A stretch of DNA of 43,416 bases from JAWXCM01 sp034408745 (GCA_034408745.1 JAWXCM010000169.1:1-43416), one strand, 5' to 3'; counted from the first letter of the stretch, positions 8,176 to 16,697 are shown. Translations and numbers: made by a program. Notes: a model not told the origin generated them from the letters alone.

Positions 8176-8376
8176 GAGGGGACCGGAAGTGAGACCGGCC
8201 TGCTGGACATACTCGCTGATCGCCTGCGCCGCATGGAAGTGAATGCCCACGGTCCGACGCTTGTCTTCTTTTTCGTGTAGACGGATCGTGGCTTCGTCGC
8301 CGCCCTGATGAAAATCCGAGACCTTGAGCCGGCAGCCGGTGGACAATCGCATACCTGAGTAGAGATAGAGCTTCCG
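8155..8376 (-). pseudogene. Tyrosine recombinase (phage-type integrase) fragment
   Basis: The minus-strand frame here reads YLYSGMRLSTGCRLKVSDF, then DEATIRLHEKEDKRRTVGIH, then AISEYVQQAGLTSGPLFRP. This is the region around the first catalytic arginine (SGMRLS) and the following beta strands of tyrosine recombinases. The N-terminal core-binding domain and the C-terminal HxxR and catalytic tyrosine are missing on both sides, so the enzyme is dead. Its place at the right edge of the insert fits a relic of the enzyme that integrated the element. Confidence 0.78.
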
Positions 8377-8446
8377 GCAGATCAATCGACGACACCGAGC
8401 CCCGTTATAAGATGCCGCCCGGATTCCATAAATCAACCGTGCTCTG

Positions 8447-8641
8447 GCGCTGATCCTGATTTACCCCAACCCGCTCAACCCGAAACGCTATGTGGTTCTG
8501 AACAGCGGCATCACGTATCGCGAGGCCGATTACCTCACCAATGCCCGGGAAGTTCCGAAGCCGCCGGACGCCCGTCAAACCGGAAAAATCGTGGTTGCCG
8601 ATTTCTTTAATGAGCTGTGGCAGGTTCCGGCTACGCGTTAA
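8447..8641 (+). pseudogene. Remnant of a paralog of the 10641-12599 hydrolase (part 2, C-terminus)
   Basis: A 64-codon open stretch ending at TAA 8639-8641 reads LILIYPNPLNPKRYVVLNSG, then TYREADYLTNAREVPK, then GKIVVADFFNELW. It matches the last 70 residues of the intact hydrolase (ILIYPNPLNPKRYVVLNSG, TYREYDYLNNAREISK, GKIVTADFFNENW). It continues part 1 at 5370-5548 after a gap of only about 15 codons in the paralog. It has no start codon and should not be translated. Confidence 0.92.
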
Positions 8642-8680
8642 ACGAGTATCCCGTACAATATCCAGACTGGAGGGGAATTC

Positions 8681-10075
8681 GTGGAAACTGCTGAGACGGC
8701 CGCCGCGCCCGCATTCGTACCCGAACCCGCTGCCGAAGTTGTCGCAACACCCGCCCCGGTGCCTGTACTCGTATCCGCTGAGTCGGCGCCTGTTCAACAA
8801 ACCGAGCGCATCAGCGCGATTGATGCCCTGCGCGGGTTCGCGCTGCTCGGCATCCTTCTGATGAACATCATTCCGTTCTCCATGTATGGCGGAGCGTACG
8901 ACAACCCCACTGTTACAGGCGGCGCGACGGGCGTCAACCTGATGGTCTGGACCGTGCTCCACGTGCTGGCCGAGGGCAAGATGCGATGCCTGTTCTCGCT
9001 GGTGTTCGGCGCCAGCATGTTGCTGCTCACCTCGCGCCTGGAGAAGACGGGCAATGCCGCCGACGTCTACTACCGGCGCAACCTGTGGCTGATCCTGATG
9101 GGCATCCCGCACGCGTATCTGCTGTGGCTCGGCGAGATTTTGTACATGTACGGAGTATGCTCGCTGATCCTGTTCCCGTTTCGTAAGATGTCGGCCAAAG
9201 GTCTGCTCATCGCCGGCGGCGTTTTTCTGGTAATGGGCTCGGCCGCTTATATCGGCCTCTCCTACGAGACCAAAGACAAGATTGAGAACGGGCGTAAGGC
9301 CATCGCGGTGGAGCAGTCGGGAAAGGCCCTGACCGAGGAACAGAAGGACCAGAAGAAGGAATACGACGACTGGCTCAAGTTCAACAAGCCCAACAAAGAA
9401 CAGCTGGAGAAGGACGCTAAGGAGTGGCGCGGCTCACCGCTGGACGTGATTAAAGCTCGCGCGAAGGTGGTCGGCCACTTCCACTCCATCCCTTTCTATC
9501 ACCCGTTGAACTGGGATGTCTGGAGCATGATGCTCATCGGCATGGGACTGTTCAAGCTCGGCGTGCTGAGCGGGAAGAGTTCCACTTCCAGCTATGTAAA
9601 GATGCTTCTCATCGGCTACGGAATCGGGATCCCGCTGAACAGCTGGACCGCGTGGGAGATCATTCAGTCGAATTTCGATCCGGTGCGGCAGACCATGTTC
9701 TCCAGTACGTATGACCTTGGCCGTCTGTCCGTCGCGCTGGGACATATGGCGCTGATTATGCTGCTCTGCCGGGCCTCGGTGTGGCACTGGATCACATCGC
9801 GTCTGGCGGCGGTCGGGCAGATGGCGCTGAGCAACTACATCACGCACTCCATCGTCTGTTCGTTCCTGTTTACCGGCTATGGGCTGAAGTGGTATGGCAC
9901 GCTGGAACGCCATCAGGTCTACTACGTGGTGGCGGCCATCTGGGTTTTTCAGTTGATCGTCAGCCCGATCTGGCTTCGGTATTATCGCTTCGGCCCTATG
10001 GAGTGGGCGTGGCGGTCACTGACCTACTGGAAGAAGCAGCCGTTTCGCCGCGAGACCGCTCATTCGCTGTCGTAG
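8681..10075 (+). CDS. DUF418 (YeiB-like) membrane protein
   Basis: The product of 464 residues begins at a GTG preceded by GGAGGGG (8669-8675), a good Shine-Dalgarno. An alanine/proline/valine-rich stretch of about 45 residues comes first, then RISAIDALRGFALLGILLMN, the hallmark first helix of this family. Further membrane segments follow (LVFGASMLLL, YYRRNLWLILMGIPHAYLLW). The C-terminal DUF418 block contains MALSNYITHSI and RYYRFGPMEWAWRSLTYW. A charged insert at about 200-260 is rich in Lys and Glu. The family is thought to act in transport or acyl transfer at the inner membrane, but the substrate is unknown. Its stop is followed by the double-hairpin repeat. Confidence 0.92.
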   Translation: METAETAAAPAFVPEPAAEVVATPAPVPVLVSAESAPVQQTERISAIDALRGFALLGILLMNIIPFSMYGGAYDNPTVTGGATGVNLMVWTVLHVLAEGKMRCLFSLVFGASMLLLTSRLEKTGNAADVYYRRNLWLILMGIPHAYLLWLGEILYMYGVCSLILFPFRKMSAKGLLIAGGVFLVMGSAAYIGLSYETKDKIENGRKAIAVEQSGKALTEEQKDQKKEYDDWLKFNKPNKEQLEKDAKEWRGSPLDVIKARAKVVGHFHSIPFYHPLNWDVWSMMLIGMGLFKLGVLSGKSSTSSYVKMLLIGYGIGIPLNSWTAWEIIQSNFDPVRQTMFSSTYDLGRLSVALGHMALIMLLCRASVWHWITSRLAAVGQMALSNYITHSIVCSFLFTGYGLKWYGTLERHQVYYVVAAIWVFQLIVSPIWLRYYRFGPMEWAWRSLTYWKKQPFRRETAHSLS

Positions 10076-10085
10076 GTGTGGACCT

Positions 10086-10128
10086 GGCGGGCTTGAGAGC
10101 CCGCCGCAGCTCTGGGGAGCTGCCCCCC
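10086..10128. repeat. Tandem double-hairpin element, copy 1 (convergent gene junction)
   Basis: Stem 1 is GGCGGGCT (10086-10093), loop TGAG, AGCCCGCC (10098-10105). Stem 2 follows at once: GCAGCTC (10106-10112), loop TGGG, GAGCTGC (10117-10123), then a run of C. A second copy lies at 37229-37271 with the same loops and with compensatory changes in stem 2. It sits between the ends of the DUF418 gene and the STAS gene, so a bidirectional terminator is a reasonable reading. Confidence 0.85.
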
Positions 10129-10183
10129 TGTTTGCTGACTGGGACAGGTGTCTGGGCGGGCCTCTCAGGATTGAGACGCAGGT

Positions 10184-10540
10184 TTAGGCGGAGGCTGTCT
10201 TGCCGAAGCTGGCGACAGCCGTCGCTTCGTCTTCGAAGGTTTCGAAGATCGTGTACAGACGAGTGATCTGGAGCAGATCCTTGATGCGCTTCTGAACGTT
10301 GAGAAGCTTGAGGTCGCCGCCACGATTCTTAACGCTGGTGTACGAGCCCAGCATCTCTCCCAGCCCGGCGCTGTCAATGTAGCTGACGTCGCCCAGGTTC
10401 AGAAGAATCTTCGTATTCTTCTCGGCTTCCTTGTGGACCACATCGCGAAGCTGACCAGTCGCGTCCCCAAGAGTGATCCGACCCGACGCGTCGATTACCG
10501 TTACGTCACCGTTGAGGCGTGTAGTAAGTGTGAGGCTCAT
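10184..10540 (-). CDS. STAS-domain anti-sigma factor antagonist (SpoIIAA/RsbV-like)
   Basis: The 118-residue protein has the STAS pattern: a beta strand (VTVIDASGRITLG), a helix, then ILLNLGDVSYIDSAGLGEML, in which the serine of DSAGL is the one phosphorylated by anti-sigma kinases in this family. The rest (GGDLKLLNVQKRIKDLLQIT, then YTIFETF) completes the fold. Unphosphorylated, such proteins bind the kinase and free a sigma factor or another output. No partner kinase lies next to it. The start is supported by AAGGAAATGG just upstream of the ATG at 10540. Confidence 0.93.
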   Translation of the reverse strand: MSLTLTTRLNGDVTVIDASGRITLGDATGQLRDVVHKEAEKNTKILLNLGDVSYIDSAGLGEMLGSYTSVKNRGGDLKLLNVQKRIKDLLQITRLYTIFETFEDEATAVASFGKTASA

Positions 10541-10640
10541 TCCATTTCCTTGTACGAGGTTCGTTTCGAAACAGGTTTAGGGCGAGCATACCAGTCGCCA
10601 GACCATAGTTCAACATATCTGCGTGATAAGCTTGCCGTCG

Positions 10641-12599
10641 ATGTCGTGGAGATTGCTTTTCCCCCTGTTTCTCGCCGCCCTTGCGCTGGCCCAGACTGAT
10701 TCCGTCAAACCGGTCCCCCCTCAGGGCGTCAAGGTTTCCGATGCCGACCGCACGCAACTTTCGGCTGGACTCACCCGTTTGTCAGCGGACGTGGACGCGC
10801 TGAACGCGCTGCCACTGGGAAAGGACGTGCGCGTGTTCCGCGACGCTGTCCGCTTCGCGCTCGATTATGACGAGTTCTTCCAGCCTCAGGAAGTCGCCCG
10901 CGCGAAAGAGATGCTTCAGGCCGGGATTGCGCGCGCTGAGGAGTTGATGTCTGGCCGCGCGCCGTGGAATACGGCCACGGGTCTGGTGGTACGCGGCTAC
11001 GTTTCAAAGATCGACCGCAGCGTCCAGCCCTACGGCCTTGTTGTCCCGTCTTCCTGGGATCCGAAATTGCCGCGAAAATGGCGGCTCGACTGCTGGTTTC
11101 ATGGACGTAATGAAACGCTCAGCGAGGTGAATTTCCTCTACGACCGGATGCGAAATCCCGGAGAATTCACTCCCGAAGATACTATCGTTCTACATCTCTA
11201 CGGGCGGCATAACAATGCGAATAAGTTCGCCGGTGAAGTCGACCTGTTTGAAGCGATTGAGGATGTGAAGCGCCACTACCGGATCGACGAGAACCGCATT
11301 CTGGTGCGTGGTTTCAGCATGGGCGGGGCGTCGACGTGGCAGTTCGCCACGCACTTCGCGGGGCGGTGGGCAGCCGCCGCGCCTGGTGCCGGATTCAGCG
11401 AATCGGCCGACTTTCTTAAAGTGTGGCAGCGCGAAACCATCAAGCCAACCGCCTGGGAACAGAAGCTCTGGCATATGTATGACGCCACCGATTACGCCGC
11501 AAATCTCTTCAATTTGCCCATAGTTGCGTACAATGGCGACCAGGACGGGCAGAAGCAGGCGGCCGACATGATGGAAAAGGCTATGGCGGAGGAAGGCTTG
11601 CGCCTCACCCGCGTCACAGGACCACAGACGGGCCACCGGTACCACCCCGACTCCAAGGTTGAGATCAATGCGAAGATCGACGCCATCGCCGAGCGCGGCC
11701 GCGATCCCTGGCCGAAGCGCCTTCGCTTCACCACATGGACACTTCGGTACAACGAGATGAAGTGGCTGCGCATTGATGCGCTCGACAAACACTGGGAACG
11801 CGCGAGGCTCGACGCCGATGTCACCGCGGAAAACACGATCCGCATCAAGGCGGAGAATGTGGCTGCGTTCCGGGTGGATGCCGGGCCGGGAGCGGGGCTG
11901 ATGGCGCCCTCGCGCACGGTCGACGTGGTGATCAATGGCCAGACTGTGAAAGTCCCCGGTGCGGCGTCGGACGGATCGTTCGCAGCTTCCTTTGAGAAGG
12001 CTGGGAATCGCTGGGCTGTCGCGGCGGCGGCGCCGAAAGAAGGTCTGCACAAGCGTCACGGTCTGCAGGGGCCGGTCGACGATGCGTTCATGGACAGCTT
12101 CCTTTTCGTGAAGCCGACGGGTCAGCCGGCAGCACCGGGTGTCGCGTCATGGGTGGCGGCGGAGCAGGGAAGGGCGATTAAGGAATGGCGGCGGCACTTC
12201 CGTGGCGAGCCTCAGGTAAAGGACGACACGGCGGTGACGGAGTCCGATATCGCCAGCTCCAATCTGGTCCTGTGGGGCGACCCTGGCAGCAATAAAATAC
12301 TCGCGAAGATCGTGAGCCAGCTGCCGCTGAAATGGACCGGTGAACAACTGACGCTTGGTGGCGCGAACTATCCAGCATCGACGCACGCGCCGATTCTGAT
12401 CTACCCCAATCCGCTGAACCCGAAGCGGTACGTGGTTCTGAACTCTGGCTTCACTTACCGCGAGTACGACTATCTGAACAACGCGAGAGAGATCTCCAAG
12501 CTTCCCGACTGGGCCGTGGTCGACACCACCACGCCTCCTGGGCCGCGGTTCCCGGGGAAGATCGTGACGGCCGACTTCTTTAACGAGAACTGGAAGTAA
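10641..12599 (+). CDS. Exported alpha/beta-hydrolase (prolyl-oligopeptidase-like esterase/peptidase)
   Basis: The 652-residue protein starts with a signal peptide (MSWRLLFPLFLAALALAQ). An in-frame GTG at 10623 is the alternative start. The middle holds an alpha/beta-hydrolase domain: the nucleophile elbow GFSMGGAST near residue 225, an acid candidate in YNGDQDGQ and a histidine in TGHRYHP. It is likely an extracytoplasmic esterase or peptidase. The C-terminal part (about residues 380-650) is a less familiar region that ends in IYPNPLNPKRYVVLNSG and TADFFNENW. That part is duplicated as a broken copy at 5370-5548 and 8447-8641, in the same orientation, so the two copies are direct repeats able to recombine. 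The last 20 bases overlap the convergent MFS gene. Confidence 0.88.
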   Translation: MSWRLLFPLFLAALALAQTDSVKPVPPQGVKVSDADRTQLSAGLTRLSADVDALNALPLGKDVRVFRDAVRFALDYDEFFQPQEVARAKEMLQAGIARAEELMSGRAPWNTATGLVVRGYVSKIDRSVQPYGLVVPSSWDPKLPRKWRLDCWFHGRNETLSEVNFLYDRMRNPGEFTPEDTIVLHLYGRHNNANKFAGEVDLFEAIEDVKRHYRIDENRILVRGFSMGGASTWQFATHFAGRWAAAAPGAGFSESADFLKVWQRETIKPTAWEQKLWHMYDATDYAANLFNLPIVAYNGDQDGQKQAADMMEKAMAEEGLRLTRVTGPQTGHRYHPDSKVEINAKIDAIAERGRDPWPKRLRFTTWTLRYNEMKWLRIDALDKHWERARLDADVTAENTIRIKAENVAAFRVDAGPGAGLMAPSRTVDVVINGQTVKVPGAASDGSFAASFEKAGNRWAVAAAAPKEGLHKRHGLQGPVDDAFMDSFLFVKPTGQPAAPGVASWVAAEQGRAIKEWRRHFRGEPQVKDDTAVTESDIASSNLVLWGDPGSNKILAKIVSQLPLKWTGEQLTLGGANYPASTHAPILIYPNPLNPKRYVVLNSGFTYREYDYLNNAREISKLPDWAVVDTTTPPGPRFPGKIVTADFFNENWK

Positions 12600-13866
12600 G
12601 CCCGCCTGAGCCAGCCTGCGGGACCGCCTCCTCCCGGGTGGGGTGGATGACCAGCCAGCATATCGCCGATATGAAGTACAGCCCAGCCAGAATCTGGAGG
12701 GGCAGGCTCCAGTTGCCATAGGTGTCGACCACATAGGCCAGCACGATGGGGCTGAGAATTCCACCGATTTGCCCCGCGGTATTCATAGTGGCGCTAAGCA
12801 CGCCCGAGTTGCGCCCGCCGAGATCGATGGCCGTTGCCCACGCGGGCGCCAGCGTCAGCATTGATGCGGCTCCACCAATCGCGATGAGGAACCCCGCCGT
12901 CCGGGCGTCTGGATGTACCGCGCCGCCGAACATGGCGATGGCCGCGACAAGGTAGCCTACAACTCCCACCCCGCACCGCCCGACCCTGATCCCAAACCGT
13001 CGCGACAGCGCGTCCGTCGTCATCCCACCGGTAATATCGGCGAACACGCTGAGAAGCAGCGGCAGCCCGCTGAAAATCGCGAGTTCGCCCTTCGACATCC
13101 CACGGGCATTCATTAAATACGTGGGCAGCCACGTAATAAAGAAATAGAACCCGTAAGTATTCGCCACATATTGCAGACACAGAGGGAACAGGCTCCGGGT
13201 CCGAAATACGCTCGCCCACGATCCGCCCGAGTGCGCCGGAGGCAGCCCGCGATTCGCTTCGATGTAATCCCGCTCGTCGGCACTTACCGACTTGTGGTCG
13301 CGAGGCTCATCGCGGAACCACCAATACCACGCAGCCGCCCATGCCACTCCGATAAAGCCGAACAGTACGAACACAACGCGCCAGTGCAGGTGTACCGCCA
13401 TGGCAGCCACCAGCCCCGGAGTCAACCCGCCGGCCAGATGCGCGCCGGCGAAAAAGATCCCCTGCACGCGGCCGCGCTCATTCGCAGGCACCCAGCGTGA
13501 GAACACGCGCGCGGCATTCGGCCATGCGCCGGCTTCACCGATGCCGAACAGGAATCGCACCACCAGCAGCATCCAGTAGCTGACCGCCGCTGCCGTCACC
13601 ATAGTGAATGCCGACCACCACAGCACGATTCGGGTGAGCACTGCCCGCGAGCCGATCTTGTCGGCCCACGCAGCCGTCGGGATCTCGAACGCGGCATAGG
13701 CCAGCGTGAAGGCGCTGAACACGTAACTCATCTGCATTCGCGACAGTCCGAGGTCGCGCATGATGTCGGGGGCAAGGACCGAAATACAAACACGGTCCAG
13801 ATACGTGACTCCCGCAAGAGCCACAGCAAAGGCAACTACACGGAATCGAACATGGGTAGCCGTCAT
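12580..13866 (-). CDS. MFS permease, anion:cation symporter type (sugar acid uptake?)
   Basis: The 428-residue protein has about twelve hydrophobic segments. The first loop is typical of the ACS branch of the MFS (TYLDRVCISVLAPDIMRD, then AYAAFEIPTAAWADKIGSRA), which includes hexuronate, galactonate and phthalate transporters. GIGEAGAWPNAARVFSRW is the family's next signature. It is convergent with, and overlaps by 20 bases, the hydrolase gene, and lies 3 bases downstream of serB on the same strand. A substrate among sugar acids is inferred from the subfamily only. Confidence 0.9.
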   Translation of the reverse strand: MTATHVRFRVVAFAVALAGVTYLDRVCISVLAPDIMRDLGLSRMQMSYVFSAFTLAYAAFEIPTAAWADKIGSRAVLTRIVLWWSAFTMVTAAAVSYWMLLVVRFLFGIGEAGAWPNAARVFSRWVPANERGRVQGIFFAGAHLAGGLTPGLVAAMAVHLHWRVVFVLFGFIGVAWAAAWYWWFRDEPRDHKSVSADERDYIEANRGLPPAHSGGSWASVFRTRSLFPLCLQYVANTYGFYFFITWLPTYLMNARGMSKGELAIFSGLPLLLSVFADITGGMTTDALSRRFGIRVGRCGVGVVGYLVAAIAMFGGAVHPDARTAGFLIAIGGAASMLTLAPAWATAIDLGGRNSGVLSATMNTAGQIGGILSPIVLAYVVDTYGNWSLPLQILAGLYFISAICWLVIHPTREEAVPQAGSGGLTSSSR

Positions 13867-13869
13867 GAA

Positions 13870-15093
13870 TCAGAGGGCATCGCGATCGCGAAGCCCAAGC
13901 AGATACAGTATCCCGTCGAGGCCGAGCGTTGAGATTGACTGCCTGGCACTCGCACGAACCAGCGGTTTGGCGCGAAAAGCAATACCCAGGCCCGCGATAC
14001 TCAGCATCGGCAAATCGTTGGCACCGTCGCCCACCGCGATGACCTGCTCCATGATGAGATCGTGCTCGGTTGCAATCTGCTCCAGCAACGCGGCCTTACG
14101 AGCCCCGTCGACGATCTCGCCCACTACTTCGCCCGTCACGACACCATCGCGGATGTCGAGCTCGTTAGCCCCTACGTAATCGATGCCCAGCCTGCGCTGC
14201 AGCTCGTGAGCCATGAAGGTGAAGCCGCCCGAGAGGATCGCGGTCTTGTAACCGAGACGCTTGAGAGTGCCGATCAGCCGGTCCGCGCCGTCCATCAACG
14301 GAACGTTCTGCCGCACCGTGTCGAGCGCCGATTCGGGCAGGCCTTTCAACAGCCCGACGCGCTTGCGGAAACTCGCGCGGAAATCGAGTTCACCGCGCAT
14401 CGCCGCTTCGGTGATGGCAGACACCTGCTCGCCGACTCCGGCCAGTTTCGCGAGTTCGTCGATGACTTCGTTCTGGATGAGCGTGGAATCCATGTCGAAC
14501 GCCACCAGCCGCCGATTGCGCCGGTACACGTTGTCGTGTTGGAAGGCGATGTCGATATTGTGATCCTCGGTGAGCCTCATCAGTGGACCGCGCAGTGAGT
14601 CTTCGCTGGCAATCTCGCCTGATATTGCCATCTCAAAACACATCCTTCCCGGGCCGCCGTCCTCAAGGGAGGATCGTCCGGAGAGACGGTCGATGCGGTC
14701 GATGTTGAGGCCGACGCGGGCAATGATGCCGCTGATATCGGCAAGCTGTCCCGCGGTGATGGTGGGTCCGAGGACCGTGACCAGGAATCGGCGCTTGCCC
14801 TGATGGGTCACCCAGTCCTCGTATTCGTCCGAAGTGACGGCAGTGAAGCGAATCTGCACGCCCAGCTCATGGGCTTTCAGGAGCAACTCGGTGAGCATGG
14901 CCGAGTTGCGCATCTCCTGCGTCATCTCGACGAGCAGGCCCAGTGCGAGTGCGTCGTGGATCAGGGCCTGCCCTACGTCGAGGATCCGGGCACCATAGCG
15001 ACCAAGAATCCCGGTGAGAGAATGCGTCACACCGGGTTTGTCATGGCCGCTGATGTTGATCAGCAGGACTTGTGAGTCCGAATGGAATGACAT
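13870..15093 (-). CDS. serB: Phosphoserine phosphatase with two ACT domains
   Basis: The 407-residue enzyme makes L-serine from phosphoserine, the last step of serine synthesis. Residues 1-85 and 100-180 are two ACT-like regulatory domains (VLLINISGHDKPGVTHSL; FLVTVLGPTITAGQLADISG). The HAD phosphatase domain begins at VAFDMDSTLIQNE, with D200 as nucleophile and D202 as acid/base, and ends with GDGANDLPML. It is longer than E. coli SerB and close in size to mycobacterial SerB2, which also has two ACT domains and senses serine. I start it at the ATG at 15093, preceded by TTGGAAG; the open frame reaches 15510, but that extension has no homology and crosses the divergent mazG gene. Confidence 0.95.
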   Translation of the reverse strand: MSFHSDSQVLLINISGHDKPGVTHSLTGILGRYGARILDVGQALIHDALALGLLVEMTQEMRNSAMLTELLLKAHELGVQIRFTAVTSDEYEDWVTHQGKRRFLVTVLGPTITAGQLADISGIIARVGLNIDRIDRLSGRSSLEDGGPGRMCFEMAISGEIASEDSLRGPLMRLTEDHNIDIAFQHDNVYRRNRRLVAFDMDSTLIQNEVIDELAKLAGVGEQVSAITEAAMRGELDFRASFRKRVGLLKGLPESALDTVRQNVPLMDGADRLIGTLKRLGYKTAILSGGFTFMAHELQRRLGIDYVGANELDIRDGVVTGEVVGEIVDGARKAALLEQIATEHDLIMEQVIAVGDGANDLPMLSIAGLGIAFRAKPLVRASARQSISTLGLDGILYLLGLRDRDAL

Positions 15094-15192
15094 CACTTCC
15101 AAGTGTAGAGGTGACGCCCCAAATTCCCGGTTCGTTAGTTCGCAAGAAATGCCTAAGTCGTTCTGTTGCCATGCTATCCTGCTGGTACTCCG

Positions 15193-15993
15193 ATGCATCC
15201 CCCGTCCGTTCGGCCCGCTGGAGAACTGTTCAATGAACTCGTAGAGATCATGGCCAGGCTTCGTGCGCCCAATGGCTGCCCCTGGGACCTCGAACAGTCC
15301 TTCGACACCATCAAGCCGTACACGCTCGAAGAGACCTACGAAGTTCTTGACGCAATAGAACGGCGTGACTGGCCGAATCTGGCAGAAGAGCTCGGCGACT
15401 TCATGCTGCAGGCCGTCTTCTATGCGCAGATGGCCGATGAAGCAGGGCACTTTCGTATCGAGGATGCGCTGCGGCACATCGTGCAAAAACTGATTCGCCG
15501 CCACCCGCATGTGTTCGGCACGGGCGATGCAAAAACGTCTGACGATGTTCTGCGAAAGTGGAACGACATCAAAGACGAAGAAAAGAAGGACAAGCCTCCG
15601 CAGCTCATCCTGGACGGTGTGCCGCGGGCGCTACCCGCGCTGATGGAAGCCGCGCAGATCAGCGCTAAAGCCGCGCGCACCGGCTTTGACTGGCCCGATG
15701 TCGATGGCGCACTGGAGAAGGTCGCCGAAGAAGCGGGTGAACTGGCCCGAGCGCGCGAATCGGCCTCGAAGGACGAGATCGAATCGGAACTCGGGGATTT
15801 GCTTTTCACGCTGGTGAACGTTGCCAGGTTCCTGAAGGTGGACCCGGAGCAGGCTCTGCGCAAGACCAATGCGCGATTCCGCAAACGATTCGGGCATATC
15901 GAAACCAGCCTGGCGAGCGAAGGCCGTAGGTTCAGCGATGCGACTCTGGAACAGATGGAGGCGTTGTGGCAGCAGGCCAAGGGGCTCGAATGA
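15193..15993 (+). CDS. mazG: Nucleoside triphosphate pyrophosphohydrolase MazG
   Basis: The 266-residue protein has two MazG domains. The first contains CPWDLEQSFDTIKPYTLEET and ELGDFMLQAVFYAQMA; the second has EEAGELARA and ESELGDLLFTLVNVARFL, with the EExx...ExxD metal-binding helices. It hydrolyses (d)NTPs to monophosphates and pyrophosphate as a housecleaning enzyme. The start could be the ATG at 15193, chosen because the N-terminus then aligns, or the one at 15166. A TATCCT hexamer with a TG two bases before it (15172-15180) may be an extended -10 promoter. It begins a run of seven co-directional genes and its stop overlaps the next start (ATGA). Confidence 0.95.
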   Translation: MHPPSVRPAGELFNELVEIMARLRAPNGCPWDLEQSFDTIKPYTLEETYEVLDAIERRDWPNLAEELGDFMLQAVFYAQMADEAGHFRIEDALRHIVQKLIRRHPHVFGTGDAKTSDDVLRKWNDIKDEEKKDKPPQLILDGVPRALPALMEAAQISAKAARTGFDWPDVDGALEKVAEEAGELARARESASKDEIESELGDLLFTLVNVARFLKVDPEQALRKTNARFRKRFGHIETSLASEGRRFSDATLEQMEALWQQAKGLE

Positions 15994-16697
15994 GCATTGA
16001 GATTCGCCCACTCACGGCACATCACGATTTTGTGGACGCGGTACGGCTGCAAAAAGAAATCTGGGGATTTCAGGAAATTGAGCTCCTCCCGGTTCGATTA
16101 TTTGTGGTGGCGACCAAAGTGGGCGGCCAGGTTTTCGGAGCGTTTGACGGATCTCGGATGATCGGCTTTTTGCTGGCGATTCCGGGGGTGAAACCCGGTG
16201 GGAAGTCTTACCTCCACAGCCATATGATGGGCGTGCTGCCTGGTTACCGGGATGTCGGGCTCGGCCGGCGACTGAAGGAAATCCAGAGAGCCGACGCGGT
16301 CGAGCGTGGCATCCAACTCATCGAGTGGACGTTTGACCCGCTGGAGCTCAAGAACGCCTTCTTCAACATCGAACGTCTTGGGGCGGTGGTCCGGCGCTAC
16401 GTGCTGAACCAGTACGGGACCACCAGCAGCCATCTCCACGGCGGTTTGCCGACCGACCGCTGCATTGCCGAATGGCACATCGGCGCACCGCGGCCCGACG
16501 CGCAAATCGAGGCGGAGGTCGAAATTCCGAACGCAATCGCCGAGTTACGGAAGTCCGATCCGGTGAAGGCCCGGGAAATTCAAAAGAAAGCAAGCGAGCG
16601 ATTTCTGGCGGCGTTCCAGAAAGAGCTCACCGTGGTGCGCTTTGAGCGCCGCAAAGAATCGGGAGTGTACCTGCTGGGACGATGGCCATCCGAATAG
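15990..16697 (+). CDS. GNAT-family acyltransferase (COG3375-like), probable amino-acid N-acyltransferase
   Basis: The 235-residue protein begins at the ATG overlapping the mazG stop. The acetyl-CoA-binding region of the GNAT fold is visible (YLHSHMMGVLPGYRDVGLGR, where GYRDVGLGR is the pyrophosphate loop), preceded by MIGFLLAIPGV. WTFDPLELKNAFFNIERLGA is characteristic of the COG3375 group. It overlaps the downstream racemase gene by 16 bases. In Geobacillus-type pathways a GNAT enzyme of this kind attaches succinyl to D-amino acids before N-succinylamino-acid racemase acts. That role is inferred here from gene pairing. Confidence 0.9.
   Translation: MSIEIRPLTAHHDFVDAVRLQKEIWGFQEIELLPVRLFVVATKVGGQVFGAFDGSRMIGFLLAIPGVKPGGKSYLHSHMMGVLPGYRDVGLGRRLKEIQRADAVERGIQLIEWTFDPLELKNAFFNIERLGAVVRRYVLNQYGTTSSHLHGGLPTDRCIAEWHIGAPRPDAQIEAEVEIPNAIAELRKSDPVKAREIQKKASERFLAAFQKELTVVRFERRKESGVYLLGRWPSE

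Larger units (their letters stand above)
5549..8446. mobile_element. Approximately 2.9-kb foreign insert with toxin-antitoxin, partition and integrase remnants
   Basis: This segment separates two halves of one broken gene. Comparison with the intact paralog shows that only about 45 bases of the gene are missing at the join, so it behaves as an insertion. Its contents are typical of plasmids and integrative elements: a MazF-type toxin-antitoxin pair, a ParA-like ATPase with its small DNA-binding partner, a decayed membrane protein and a decayed tyrosine recombinase at the right edge. Base composition is visibly more AT-rich than the flanks, most clearly at 7300-8100. I could not find direct repeats at the two edges, so the exact attachment site is unknown and the ends are set by where homology stops. 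Confidence 0.8.

Noticed and set aside
15094..15510. N-terminal extension of SerB to 15510
   Set aside because: It would overlap mazG on the other strand, adds no homology, and a good Shine-Dalgarno supports the ATG at 15093.
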